From positions 1-64,000 of the forward strand of contig NZ_AUEZ01000029.1 in assembly GCF_000426245.1 (NCBI RefSeq): a DNA stretch of 64,000 nt, read 5' to 3'. This DNA comes from Bradyrhizobium sp. Ai1a-2 (GTDB taxonomy: Bacteria > Pseudomonadota > Alphaproteobacteria > Rhizobiales > Xanthobacteraceae). Positions 10,101 to 18,381 of the stretch are shown one piece after another. The notes under the pieces were generated by a model. It saw only the letters and a program-made list of their open reading frames with translations, did not search any database and was not told the origin of the DNA. A program made the position numbers and the translations under genes. Each line of letters starts with the position of its first letter. Position 1 is the first letter of the stretch.

Positions 10101-13100
10101 TGGCCCACACCGCGATCCGTGACGTGCTGCCCACACAGCTCATCGTAATGCCGGGCGACAAGGTGCGTAGCTACTCGCAATATAACGAGCAGGGATACTC
10201 GGACTTCATGTTGAGCAATGCCGCCACGTTCGGCACGTTGCGCCCATTACTGCCTGATGACGGCAAGCTCCTCGAAATCGACCTGCGATCGCTCGCTACC
10301 GGGGCCGACAATGCCGCTGATTTTGCCGGCGCGGCCTTGACCTTCCATGGCCAAGCTCTCTTCGGCGGAGCGCAGGGCGGCTACGACGGCAGCCTTGCGA
10401 TTCTGACCAAAAGCCAAGATAAATTTGGCCCGACGCCCAACGAGCTGTTCATCGCCGCAGATGTCAGCGCGGTTCAGCGCAGCGCTGAGCTCACCCCGGT
10501 GGCGGCCTCGGAGATCAACGCCATCGGTGCCCCCGCTCTTTACCTGGGCGGTGTCCCCAAGCTCATTATGGGAGGGGAGCTACAGATCGGGATCAGCTCG
10601 GATACTTATTATGCCGCACCGACGTTCTTCGCCAATCCGGTCACCGTCGAAAGCGGAGCCGTCCTGCGCAGCTCCCAAGTCATCTTGGCGGGTAGCGACA
10701 TCACCATTGAGAACGGGGCGTCGATCAACACGCTGGGGTGGGGCGTGCACGCTCCGGATTCGAGAGCTACCGGCTACAAGTATGTCGTCAACGACCTAGC
10801 GACAAATTTCGTCAATTCCCTGCTGGCGGTCTCCAACGGCTATCTGCAGGTTGGTTCTCTCAAAACGAATGGCACCATCACGATCGGCGACGGAGCCAGC
10901 CTTTATGCCGAAGGTTCGATTGGTTTCGTCACGCAAGGCGTGACTTTTGTGAGCAGGCCGCTCCTGGCCGCCCGCCAACTGACGTTGGCTTTGCCGTCGA
11001 TCAATATCGGCAACGAGGACGCGCTGGCTGCGGCCGGCACGTTGCCGGCGGGCCTTGCGCTTGATCAGCGCTTGCTCGATCTGTTGCTGACCGGCAATTC
11101 GGCCATCGGCGCGCCGGCGATCGAAAACTTGATCCTCTCGGCGAGCCAATCGCTGAATTTCTACGGCAGCGTCGATCTGAACTTTAGCGGCGCCGGCCAG
11201 AGGTTGGGCCAACTGGTGCTCGAAACTCCGGCCATCTATGGCGCTGGGCGTACGGGTGACGCGGCCAGCATCACGGTGGATACCCTGGTGTGGAACGGCT
11301 TGCTGAAGAACAATACCAGCGCCACGCCCGGAGCGATCTTGCCGGCCGGGCTGGGCACCGGCAGCTTGACCGTCAACGCACGCAACATTGTGCTGGGCTA
11401 TCCTGCCGACGGCAGGCCGGCAACCGCCGTCACGCTCGACAGGCTGGCGCTCGGCTTCTCGACCGTCAACCTCAACGCCAGCGAAGCCATCACCGCCAAC
11501 CACGAAGGGACGTTGTCGGTCTACGCCATCGGCGCCGATCCTTCCGGCGGGTTCAATCCCAAGACCTACGCCGGTACGGGCGGCGTGCTCAATCTCGCCA
11601 CGCCGCTGCTGACGGGAGAACCCGGTGCCACCTTGTCCCTGTATGCCGGCCAGGCGGTCAGCCTGGTCCGGCCCGTCGGCGCTTCGCCGTCCGCCGCCAC
11701 ACCTTCGGCGCTGGGCGCCAGCATCGACATCACCTCCGGCGGTACGGTCAACCTCGATTCAACCGTCTACCTGCCGAGCGGCCGCTTCGCCGTGGTTGCG
11801 GCCAATGATGTGCTGCTGGGGGCCAACAGCCATCTTGATCTGTCCGGCCAGAGCATCGGCTTCTTCGACGTGACGAAATACTCGTGGGGCGGTGACGTGC
11901 TGCTGGAAAGCACGTCCGGCAACATCGTCCAGAACGCCGGGTCCGTCATTGATGTATCGGCCAAAGGAAGTGACGCCGGCAGTCTCACGCTCACCGCGAC
12001 CGGCTCGGGTCAAGGCGGTGTGCTGCTCGGCGGCGCCCTCCTGGGCAGCGGCCGTTCAGGTGCTTACGGTGGCTCCTTCGATATCCGCGCCCAGAGGATC
12101 GGCGCAAATGTGGGGCAACTCAACAGCGACTTCGCGGCCCTGAACACCCGCCTCAACGACGCCGGCTTCACCGAGAGCCGCCGCTTCGTGCTCAAGCAGG
12201 GCGACCTGATCATCGGCAATGAGCTCAAGGCGCACGATATCTCTGTCTCCGCGGACGGCGGCAGCCTTGTCGTCAATGGCACGGTGGACGCCAGCGGCGC
12301 GCGCGTGGGCCGCATCAGCCTGGCCGCGCGGGATGACGTCATCGTCAATGGCGCGCTCGATGCGCACGGCAGCGTGCTCAGGGTCGATAGCCGAGGCGCC
12401 GCCATCGGCGCCGAAAATACCGCCGAGATCGAATTGACCACCCGCGACGGTCGCCTGGTGCTGAACCCGGGCGCCATCTTCGACCTGCGTTCGGCCGACG
12501 GCGTGTCGCGCGGCAAGCTCACGCTCAACGCCCCACGCCTGGGCTCGACCGCTCCCAGCGCCACCGGTGTCGACGCACCCGCCAACGCCACCGGCAACGA
12601 CATCGCGATCGACGCCGCCGGTGCGCTGGATATCCGTGGAGCCAGGAGCATCATGCTCAACGGCGTGGCTGTCTATGCCAACGCGCCATATCAGGCCGGC
12701 AGCGCGGATACCCAGGAGATCACCCAAGCCTGGCTCGGTCTGGTCGATCAGGACAGCCAGAAGTTCATCGAAAATGTCTACGGCGGCGACGTCGCCGGCG
12801 GCGTGCTCGAGGCTGGCCTGCGCGGCCGGTTGCAAGGCCTGCTCGCTTACAAAGACGCATTCCACCTGCGACCCGGCGTGGAGATCGTCAGCGCCACGTC
12901 GGACGGCCGCCTTGTGGTCAAGGGCGACATCGATCTTGCGGGATACCGCTATGGACCGAAGCAGGTTCGCGATACGACTTCAGCCACCTATGGCGCAGGC
13001 GAAGCGATGGCTCTGGTGATCCGCGCTGGCGGCAATCTGGACATCAACGGCAGCATCTCGGATGGCTTCAAGTCGGTACCGGGAGTTCCGGCCCAATATT

Positions 13101-16100
13101 CCGGTTACGTGACAGACATCACCACTGACAGTTACTTTAGCCATCTCGCCCCGCTCGGAGGCTTCTATCGCACCACGCAGACGGTCTATTTGACAGCCGC
13201 TTGGACCGTGCCAGCGGCGACAGTCTACGCCAACGCGGGCTTCAGGCCCAAAGATGCCGCAACAGGCTACATCTTTAGCGTAGGGGAAACGATACCCGCT
13301 GGAACGGTCTTCAGCGGGCTCTCGGTGCCGGATTCGGTCATTGGGACGGCTGATTTCCCGTCCCTTGCGAAGACATTGATTTCACCTGGTGTGGCCGCTC
13401 AGCCAGCCACGTCGCCTGATGCTGCGGTGCTGGCGGCGGGATCTTCATCCGCGTCAATCCGTCTCGTTGCCGGAGCCGATCTGGCTGCCGCCGCGACGCG
13501 CACGCTCACCGCACGAAGTGCATTGGCCGGTTCAGGCAATCTCACTCTCAGCGACTATCACATCCTTTCTGGTTCGGCTCCGGCAGCCAGTGTCCTGCGC
13601 ACCGGCGCAGGAGATCTCGATATCCTGGTCGGCGGCAACCTGTCACAGGGTTCTATCTACAACGTCTCGACCAAGGGTTGGGGCGACGAAAGCCCCGCCA
13701 ACCTCTATGTCGCCGCCCAAGGGGGCATGACCAGCCTGATTTATAGCGGTTACACGACGGGAACGCTCAATACCGACACCATCAGCAACTGGGCCAACAA
13801 GGCCACCGGCTTCGTTGGCTTTGGCGCGCTCGGCGGCGGCAACGTCACGATCCGCATTGGCGGTGATGCGGGCAAGATGACCGCATCGACCGTAACCTCG
13901 TTCGACCAAAACACCTATCAAAGCACCGGATTGACGGTCGGGGCACAAGGGGGAGGCGACGTCACGGTGTCCGTCGGCGGCCACCTCAACCCCGCGAGCG
14001 GCGACGCCTACGCCGATGACGGGCTGAACGGCGTGTTCACCAACCTGCGTGGCGACGTCAGCATCAGCGCGGGTGCCATCGGTTCGGTGCCGTTGCTCTA
14101 CGGTATCAACGAACTCAACGACCCGCGCGCGCCAGACCCCACGCGCGCCACGATGCTGGGCGCCGACGGTCCGCAAGGCGGGGTGATCGTGCTGCCGGGC
14201 GATGGCTTTACCACCTTGCGCACGCGGGGTGACCTGGTGCTGGGCGGCGTGGGTGCTCTGGCCACGGCGGAGACGGCCCTTTGGCGCGCGAACACCGGCA
14301 TCGAACTGTTTTCGGCCGGCGGCAATCTGGTTCCCTACAACACCAAGGACTATGCGAACCAAGAAAAGAATAAAGTCATTAACGGGCAGGCGAACACCTA
14401 CATCCTGCCCCCCAGCTTCAACGCGATAGCGGCCAACGGCAGCATCTATTACAGCGGTTTGCGCGACCAGAACGCTACCCCGGGGAACGGCGTCGGCTCG
14501 GTCATCCTCAAGCTCGCGGCCTCGCCGGAGGGGCAACTGGAACTGCTGGCACGGGATTCGATCTACGGCGCGGCTGACAGGTATATTGACGCCCCCAATC
14601 AAGGTGCACGTTTTGAAATGTCCGGCGCCGACGCCGATCCCGCGCGTTTTGCTGATCCGGCGCGCCTGCATGAGGGCGACAGAAACCCAATTCGGATCTA
14701 TGCCGTGGAAGGGGACGTGGTCGACGTCACGCTCGGGCAGGTGGGTCAAACCGGAAATCTAGCCAAGGTCTATTCGGGCGCCAAAGCGGTTGCGGTGCGC
14801 GCCGGTCGCGACATCGTCAATTTCGGCCAGACCAAGGGCGGCGGGGTCTATGGCCTTACCAACGCCAGCACTCCCGTGGCCAGCTTCATTCTCAATACCA
14901 ATGAGAATGACGTGTCCGTCATCGAGGCCGGGCGCGACATCTGGTACGCCAATGTCCAGATCGCCGGCCCTGGCAGCTTGGAAGTCACGGCCGCACGCAA
15001 CATCTATCAGGGCAACCTGGGCAGCATTACCAGTATCGGACCGGTTGCCGTCGGCGATACCCGCTCGGGTGCCAGCCTCGCCATCCAGGCTGGTGTCGGA
15101 GTGGCCGGTCCGGATTGGGAGGCATTTGCCGCGCGCTACCTCGATCCCGCCAATCAGGCCGACCTCACCCCCGGCCATCCGCTGGCCGATCAGCCCGGCA
15201 AGGTGGCGCACACTTACAAGGAAGAACTGACGGAGTGGCTGACGACACGCTTCGGGCGAGATACCGGCCTGCGGTTTGCCGATGACGGCACGCCCGTCGT
15301 CTTCGACCCGGCCAGCATGGACGCGCAAGCCTTCTTCGCCCGCTTGGCGCCGGAGCAGCAACGCGTACTCCTGCGCGAGGTGTACTATGCCGAGCTTCGC
15401 GCGGGCGGGCGTGAATACAACGACGTGAATGGCCCGCGCTATGGTTCGTATCTCCGCGGCCGCGAGGCCATCGCCATGCTGTTTCCGGTGGCGGATACAT
15501 CAGGAAAGCCCATCATGCGTGATGGCAACCTGGTCCTGTTCGGTGCCTCGGGGCTCCGGACCCAGTTTGACGGTGACATCCAGGTGCTCAACCCGGCAGG
15601 CCAGATCGTCATCGGCGTTGATGGCGAGGTGCCGCCGGCAACGGCCGGCGTTGTCACCCAAGGCTCGGGCGACATCCAGATGTATTCCAAAGGCTCGATC
15701 CTGCTCGGGCTGTCGCGCATCATGACGACCTTCGGTGGCGACATCCTTGCCTGGTCGGCGGAAGGCGACATCAATGCCGGCCGCGGTGCAAAGACCACGA
15801 TCGTCTATACGCCGCCGAAGCGTGTCTACGACAATTATGGCGGCGTGACATTGTCGCCGAACGTGCCGTCGTCCGGTGCGGGCATCGCCACGCTGAACCC
15901 GATCCCGGGCATTCCGCCCGGCGACGTCGACCTGATCGCGCCGCTAGGCACCATCGATGCGGGCGAAGCGGGTATTCGTGTGTCCGGCAACGTCAATCTC
16001 GCGGCGCTGCAGATCATCAATGCCGCGAACATCCAGGTGCAGGGCACCACGACCGGCCTTCCGACGGTGCAGGCGCCGCCGGTCGCGGCATTGACCAGTG

Positions 16101-16369
16101 TCAACAATATGACGGCAGCGACGCAGCAGGCTCAGCCGGCCGCGCCCACCAACAATGATCGCCCCTCGATCATCATGGTCGAATTCTTGGGATTCGGCGG
16201 CGGTGATGGCAGTGACGCACCGCTCCAGCCGCAACGAGACGACAACCGGCAGCGCCGCAGTGAGGCTGAGGACCCCAACAGTCGAGTTCAAGTCCTTGCG
16301 GTCGGCGACCTCACACAAGCACAACGACGCCAGCTCTTAGAGAAGAAGCGACCGTCGGCAGTACCATAA
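4190..16369 (+). CDS. Giant FhaB-like exoprotein (filamentous haemagglutinin family), module 1
   Basis: The 4,059-residue product begins with a long signal sequence (about 1-41, SRRGHRSALLAG core, cleavage likely before RPLG). An Ala/Gln-rich, probably helical stretch follows (about 50-95), then a TPS-type secretion domain with LNWQTFNVG (155-163) and NPNGIIFGGG (207-216). The rest is low-cysteine, Gly/Asn/Asp-rich repeat sequence expected to form a long beta-helix. Conserved landmarks are NELRDSPQNRD (about 540), YTLLPANYALLPGAYRVEL (about 1925) and KYSWGGD (about 2565). The C terminus carries the family tail VEFLGFGGGDG. The start has GAGAG ~10 bp upstream. The likely role is a secreted surface adhesin controlled by the preceding sigma/anti-sigma pair. 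No partner transporter is nearby. Confidence 0.88.
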   Translation: MARDLTRNTAKTSRRGHRSALLAGASALALALGGVEGAIARPLGANSMNAPQTAVNDAVTNAQQAAKAAQQAQQSLNRATQALQAIRGLQDAARAAAQGVPHSATLNVNVPNGLRPGGLMPDMAAGWSGANAPTEATSGSQTVVAVEQTAAWAILNWQTFNVGAQTTVNFNQHGNSSWVALNRITATGAPSQILGALNADGQVYLINPNGIIFGGGSQINVGALIASTAKISDDQFLRGIYSTQTGSTWTPSFIDAAALLGNGTGGGVVSVEAGAQIQTHAPASVKSGGGFVLLMGGQVVNAGAITTPGGQTQLAAGDDFVLRRGYGTDENIASTIRGNEIAPLLRTDSFAGLVRNEGAVFSAQGDITLAGRTIEQNGILVASTSVNTRGTIHLLNSATDTLGSVTLGAGSVTTVIPELESDETALDSQRDALIVASATANQQRSQSASGVFDNLSLLADRLDQSRIEIVTGGNVIFKGGATQQAGSLTMAQGGQVAVSAGVRIFTESRATIDVSGVRNVSLAMSANNIMVNIQGNELRDSPQNRDSNALKNADVWVDIRDLVYVPSGTGGYDGDRYYTPGGLLELGGYLANTKHTIGEWSAVGSTITLSAPEVIAQAGSVFDISGGSVRYDAGYIRTTNFLGSDGRLYNINDARADMTFYGLGQGFVRKHERWNVTEVWTSPFGRGRESVRWEEGYTVGRDAGKLILSTPTAIFEGDILADVVQGERQSTARPDGADDGYKLAQNVVAQAGTLALGQYTALGRTNVYNTDVRIADVEGVTSGLDATSVLPAGRTNTLWLDAGHLNHHKLGGVDLATGDKITVDAPLSVADGGSVSLIAPVVDVNAAITARGGSVTLTNVMNSATADGGSTEMALLLANGRAGIALNPGSFIDTRGVWTNTLLNPNGGLSGLALIDGGDVVVRSTGDVTLSAGARIHASAGGAILADGKTKGGAGGDVTLIANYAPKNTTFVTPNAHGVLTLDGEVASYGFTRGGKLTLGSDGIVVVGGDFNLGTSMQAGEVLPVNVVLTEDVVWPAGAPLPAPAVAPLENRIPQGLLASDLIVATGDNIVLTADLYIPPNGASSADGYFSFNYIDPAGQLAGFQPSVGGTILKGSTLTAPATFYANKVEVRNGDLNYTITKIVPQGTVVSVPITYHAGDLLKQDSYLVVPIQFQPVNQLNLSSDLLSSGFSSYAIHGDSGLVIGKQNADIHPTMPVLRFTRASYGVVTKGDPYPVLERFLAPDYYLEDPRAAKLTQRPGVDLELSSGRNSFDKAEAISGWVYVPEGASIEVDPGYNVTLGSGRQITVDGRITAHGGTISLLDTHKFDPADDLVSRDGPAAASFWIGDRAVLDVSAVARVAVDAQGRRYGVVPGGGTIEFGRVPGDEATVNIANAADAYIIIRPGALLDASGTQGVIDLASPYGGIQPGYTPTLVASDGGSISLRSCHGIYAEGTLKAEAGGAGASGGALDLVLESPYYPIGSPTYLMVGRVLRIGQDVVPGALADGLLAGQVDQTLVLGQGGISARQIEAGGFDSVSLWGRDAIVFDRDVTLTVGRSITLSKGALYAGATGGNVTLNAPYVFLDGNVGATVPKGYVSASVLLPALRSVVGGGFNIVGASLIDVRNTVTTHFANTNLTSAGDIRFLAGTVPDVSTPVTNLSAVDGNLLLAAQQVYPASGADVTISAGYTPATPSTSYTYVPGATLTIASVDGSTPDIPYSVFGSITLQAPIVRQGGVLRAPLGSISLGVNVSDSETFNNRIELLPGSITSVSAAGLIIPYGGTIDGVTYTVDGSKDNTITANLLTGEYRKGDRDNVLGTLGIALEATQVVVHAGASLDLSGGGALQGAAFISGRGGSVDVLTTALANANPGNSYSNASNKVYAIVPGVDVAPPVGGNSAKWTGNAPVVGQQITIPNGVPGLAAGTYTLLPANYALLPGAYRVELGTTTTSPLAAAVSLANGSYVVSGYQGVAHTAIRDVLPTQLIVMPGDKVRSYSQYNEQGYSDFMLSNAATFGTLRPLLPDDGKLLEIDLRSLATGADNAADFAGAALTFHGQALFGGAQGGYDGSLAILTKSQDKFGPTPNELFIAADVSAVQRSAELTPVAASEINAIGAPALYLGGVPKLIMGGELQIGISSDTYYAAPTFFANPVTVESGAVLRSSQVILAGSDITIENGASINTLGWGVHAPDSRATGYKYVVNDLATNFVNSLLAVSNGYLQVGSLKTNGTITIGDGASLYAEGSIGFVTQGVTFVSRPLLAARQLTLALPSINIGNEDALAAAGTLPAGLALDQRLLDLLLTGNSAIGAPAIENLILSASQSLNFYGSVDLNFSGAGQRLGQLVLETPAIYGAGRTGDAASITVDTLVWNGLLKNNTSATPGAILPAGLGTGSLTVNARNIVLGYPADGRPATAVTLDRLALGFSTVNLNASEAITANHEGTLSVYAIGADPSGGFNPKTYAGTGGVLNLATPLLTGEPGATLSLYAGQAVSLVRPVGASPSAATPSALGASIDITSGGTVNLDSTVYLPSGRFAVVAANDVLLGANSHLDLSGQSIGFFDVTKYSWGGDVLLESTSGNIVQNAGSVIDVSAKGSDAGSLTLTATGSGQGGVLLGGALLGSGRSGAYGGSFDIRAQRIGANVGQLNSDFAALNTRLNDAGFTESRRFVLKQGDLIIGNELKAHDISVSADGGSLVVNGTVDASGARVGRISLAARDDVIVNGALDAHGSVLRVDSRGAAIGAENTAEIELTTRDGRLVLNPGAIFDLRSADGVSRGKLTLNAPRLGSTAPSATGVDAPANATGNDIAIDAAGALDIRGARSIMLNGVAVYANAPYQAGSADTQEITQAWLGLVDQDSQKFIENVYGGDVAGGVLEAGLRGRLQGLLAYKDAFHLRPGVEIVSATSDGRLVVKGDIDLAGYRYGPKQVRDTTSATYGAGEAMALVIRAGGNLDINGSISDGFKSVPGVPAQYSGYVTDITTDSYFSHLAPLGGFYRTTQTVYLTAAWTVPAATVYANAGFRPKDAATGYIFSVGETIPAGTVFSGLSVPDSVIGTADFPSLAKTLISPGVAAQPATSPDAAVLAAGSSSASIRLVAGADLAAAATRTLTARSALAGSGNLTLSDYHILSGSAPAASVLRTGAGDLDILVGGNLSQGSIYNVSTKGWGDESPANLYVAAQGGMTSLIYSGYTTGTLNTDTISNWANKATGFVGFGALGGGNVTIRIGGDAGKMTASTVTSFDQNTYQSTGLTVGAQGGGDVTVSVGGHLNPASGDAYADDGLNGVFTNLRGDVSISAGAIGSVPLLYGINELNDPRAPDPTRATMLGADGPQGGVIVLPGDGFTTLRTRGDLVLGGVGALATAETALWRANTGIELFSAGGNLVPYNTKDYANQEKNKVINGQANTYILPPSFNAIAANGSIYYSGLRDQNATPGNGVGSVILKLAASPEGQLELLARDSIYGAADRYIDAPNQGARFEMSGADADPARFADPARLHEGDRNPIRIYAVEGDVVDVTLGQVGQTGNLAKVYSGAKAVAVRAGRDIVNFGQTKGGGVYGLTNASTPVASFILNTNENDVSVIEAGRDIWYANVQIAGPGSLEVTAARNIYQGNLGSITSIGPVAVGDTRSGASLAIQAGVGVAGPDWEAFAARYLDPANQADLTPGHPLADQPGKVAHTYKEELTEWLTTRFGRDTGLRFADDGTPVVFDPASMDAQAFFARLAPEQQRVLLREVYYAELRAGGREYNDVNGPRYGSYLRGREAIAMLFPVADTSGKPIMRDGNLVLFGASGLRTQFDGDIQVLNPAGQIVIGVDGEVPPATAGVVTQGSGDIQMYSKGSILLGLSRIMTTFGGDILAWSAEGDINAGRGAKTTIVYTPPKRVYDNYGGVTLSPNVPSSGAGIATLNPIPGIPPGDVDLIAPLGTIDAGEAGIRVSGNVNLAALQIINAANIQVQGTTTGLPTVQAPPVAALTSVNNMTAATQQAQPAAPTNNDRPSIIMVEFLGFGGGDGSDAPLQPQRDDNRQRRSEAEDPNSRVQVLAVGDLTQAQRRQLLEKKRPSAVP

Positions 16370-16623
16370 AAGCCATTGGAGCGGCCGAACATTGTGTTTC
16401 GCACGTAAATGACTTTTCGCTGTTCCTGCACACCGCGAACCCGGTCCTTTATAGCGAGGGACGCGCCTCCGCAGCGCGCGTCGCCCAGCCGGGGTAGAGT
16501 GACGGACGTGGATCTTGCAGTCCTTGAATTTCAAACCTCTTCTAAACTCCTTCGGCATGAACACGCTTGGACACCCGCCTTCGGAGGGCAACGCTACGCG
16601 ACCGCCTGAAAGCAATTTGAGAT

Positions 16624-16673
16624 GGTTGCATGTCCAGTATTTGAACCTACTCGCGGACCATTTCTCGCCGGCA
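16624..16673 (-). repeat. 50-bp repeat, left copy, tRNA 3'-end-like on the minus strand
   Basis: This segment matches 32259-32308 at about 45 of 50 positions, in the same orientation, and both copies lie downstream of a giant exoprotein gene. On the minus strand it reads GGTTCAAAT and ends GCAACCA, like the T-arm and CCA end of an initiator-tRNA gene. The T-stem is poorly paired, so it is at most a remnant. Confidence 0.6.
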
Positions 16674-16702
16674 CCGGCAAGTCATTGATTGTTCTCAACC
16701 CG

Positions 16703-16754
16703 TCGCTATCTCTTGATCAGCGGGTCCCAGGTTCGAGCTTTGGTGCGCCCACCA
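16703..16754 (+). pseudogene. 3' half of a tRNA-Lys(CTT) gene
   Basis: The segment reads as an anticodon loop with CTT (CTCTTGA, then TCAGC), the T-arm CCAGG-TTCGAGC-TTTGG (all five stem pairs formed, two as G-T) and an acceptor 3' strand TGCGCCC followed by A and CCA. The D-arm and 5' acceptor strand are absent, and the anticodon stem is mispaired on its 5' side. Such 3' halves are typical of attachment sites left by tyrosine-recombinase islands; that origin is inferred. Confidence 0.65.
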
Positions 16755-17097
16755 CGATTTTTCAGACACCAGAGTCCAGCCACTGGCAGCTTGTGCCAAC
16801 GTGACGCGCCTTCCGCCGCCGGTTCTGTGTTCCTGCTGCTCGATTGTCGTCCCGCGACGGAGGGGCACTGGGCGGCCATGGAGGTAAAATTCTCAGGATA
16901 GGACCCGACGAATTGCAGGCGTCGAACCGCCACGACGGATGCGCAAAGGTCTCGAAAATCCAAAATTGCAAGTTTCGTCCAACTGTCACAATAGAGGGCT
17001 AAAGGCGAGTGCGCCGGCGAGCGGCGAAAGGATATCTAATGTCAGCTGCGCAGGCGCTTCGATCCGATGAATAAGAAGCGAGTAATTCGGCAGTGTC

Positions 17098-17829
17098 ATG
17101 CGAGGTCCGCGTGTTTCAGGTTCGCGATCTTGGATGCTGTCGTTTGCTGTTTCGGTAGTCACCATCCTTCTTTCTGCCCTCATTACCATTCCAAGCCGAG
17201 CAGATCCCCATGCTTCTGGAAAGAAAGCTGCGTCGGGTAGCCTAGCTTTCAATATTCCATCCCAGCCGCTCGGTGCAGCGCTAGAAATCTACGCTCGCAT
17301 TTCTAGCCGTGAGGTTCTCTACGACGGAGCATTGGCCGAGGGGCGTCGTTCCAGCCTTGTTGAAGGTGTGTACGCGCCCGAAGTGGCGCTGCAGATATTG
17401 CTGGCTGGCACGGGCCTGTGGGCGGACTTTAAGGATACCGATTTTTTCGTCGTTGGTCCGGTGCCGACCGATGCAACCGTGCGGGGCAGCGCAACACGCC
17501 AACCATTGGACCACAGGCGTTACTACGGTCTGCTGCAGGCGGGTCTCAGGACTGTGTTCTGTGAAACACACGCTGTGCCTGATAGCAGCAGGATTGCAGC
17601 CCGTTTGTGGATCGGTCAGGCAGGACAAGTGCTGCAGGTGAAGACGCTCAGCTCCACCGGCAGTGACCATATGGATCGGAGCGTCGACGCTGCCCTGCGC
17701 CAGATAAGTCTGGGTGTTGCGCCGCCCGCCGGCTTCGCGCAGCCGATTACCATCGTCGTCTTGCCGAACGATCCAGATATGCGGCAGGACTGCGGTCGCC
17801 GCGTTCCAAGCAGGACCGGCCATGACTGA
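17098..17829 (+). CDS. STN-TonB_C chimeric periplasmic protein, module 2
   Basis: The 243-residue product has a signal/anchor segment (about 12-35, ending in SRA), an STN domain (about 49-120, FNIPSQPLGAAL to FFVVG) and a TonB-C-like domain (about 140-222, RRYYGLLQAGLR, then IAARLWIGQAGQV and FAQPITIVVLP). Cys155 and Cys232 align with the cysteine pairs of the other two copies. Its 3' end overlaps the sigma-factor start at 17822 by 8 bp, indicating translational coupling. No beta-barrel or plug domain follows, so it is not a TonB-dependent receptor. A role as soluble or anchored sensor for the FecR-like protein is inferred. Confidence 0.82.
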   Translation: MRGPRVSGSRSWMLSFAVSVVTILLSALITIPSRADPHASGKKAASGSLAFNIPSQPLGAALEIYARISSREVLYDGALAEGRRSSLVEGVYAPEVALQILLAGTGLWADFKDTDFFVVGPVPTDATVRGSATRQPLDHRRYYGLLQAGLRTVFCETHAVPDSSRIAARLWIGQAGQVLQVKTLSSTGSDHMDRSVDAALRQISLGVAPPAGFAQPITIVVLPNDPDMRQDCGRRVPSRTGHD

Positions 17830-18334
17830 AAGCGGTCTGCTCGTCCTGCGTCAGCTATTCCTTACGAGCTACCAGGAACTCAAGGTGAAGCTTACGCGGC
17901 GGCTTGGGTCAGCCGATCTTGCCGATGATGCTGTCCAGGACACGTGGCTGCGCCTGAACCGTGCCGAACACGTCGGTCCTGTCAGCAGTCCGGTCAATTA
18001 TTTGTACCGGATTGCGCTCAATGTCGCGCGCGATCGCATCCTTTCGGAGCGACGCTATCTGGACTCTGCCGAAATCGAAAAAATGCTCGATCTTGCTGAC
18101 GAGGCGGCGGACCCGGCCTCTATCGTTGAGGCACGTTCCGAACTACGGCTTGTCGAGACCTTCATTTCGGAATTGCCCTCCCGTCAGCGTGACATTCTCG
18201 TCGCGGCGCGTCTTGACGGCTTGTCGCGCAGCGAGATCGCCAAACGCCTGGGTATTTCCTTGAGCCTCGTCGAGAAAGAGCTGAAATCGGCTCACGAGTA
18301 CTGTCTTGCCCGCCGCAAGCAAATGCGAAAATAA
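17822..18334 (+). CDS. FecI-type ECF sigma factor, module 2
   Basis: The 170-residue product carries region 2 (LKVKLTRRLGSADLADDAVQ, then DTWLRLNR) and region 4 (LPSRQRDILVAARLDGLSRS, then IAKRLGISLSLVEKEL). The ATG at 17822, inside the end of the STN gene, gives the same N-terminal spacing as the module 1 and module 3 paralogues; the longer upstream frame from 17714 is a shadow of the STN gene. It is expected to recruit RNA polymerase to the cassette's exoprotein promoter when released by the FecR-like protein encoded 47 bp downstream. Confidence 0.88.
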   Translation: MTESGLLVLRQLFLTSYQELKVKLTRRLGSADLADDAVQDTWLRLNRAEHVGPVSSPVNYLYRIALNVARDRILSERRYLDSAEIEKMLDLADEAADPASIVEARSELRLVETFISELPSRQRDILVAARLDGLSRSEIAKRLGISLSLVEKELKSAHEYCLARRKQMRK

Positions 18335-18381
18335 AATGTGGATCGGAGCTCGAAAAACCGTCTTAACGTTAGACATCTCTC

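Larger units (their letters stand above)
16370..17097. other. Intergenic region between modules 1 and 2
   Basis: No protein gene is evident. The region holds the left copy of a 50-bp repeat (16624-16673) and a tRNA-Lys 3'-half remnant (16703-16754), described separately. The 340 bp before the second STN gene should contain its promoter, but no consensus was recognised. Confidence 0.6.

Noticed and set aside
4190..16369. Reading the Gly/Asn/Asp-rich repeats as RTX (calcium-binding) repeats
   Set aside because: The regular GGxGxDxUx nonapeptide arrays are not present; the pattern is the looser beta-helix repeat of haemagglutinin-like proteins.
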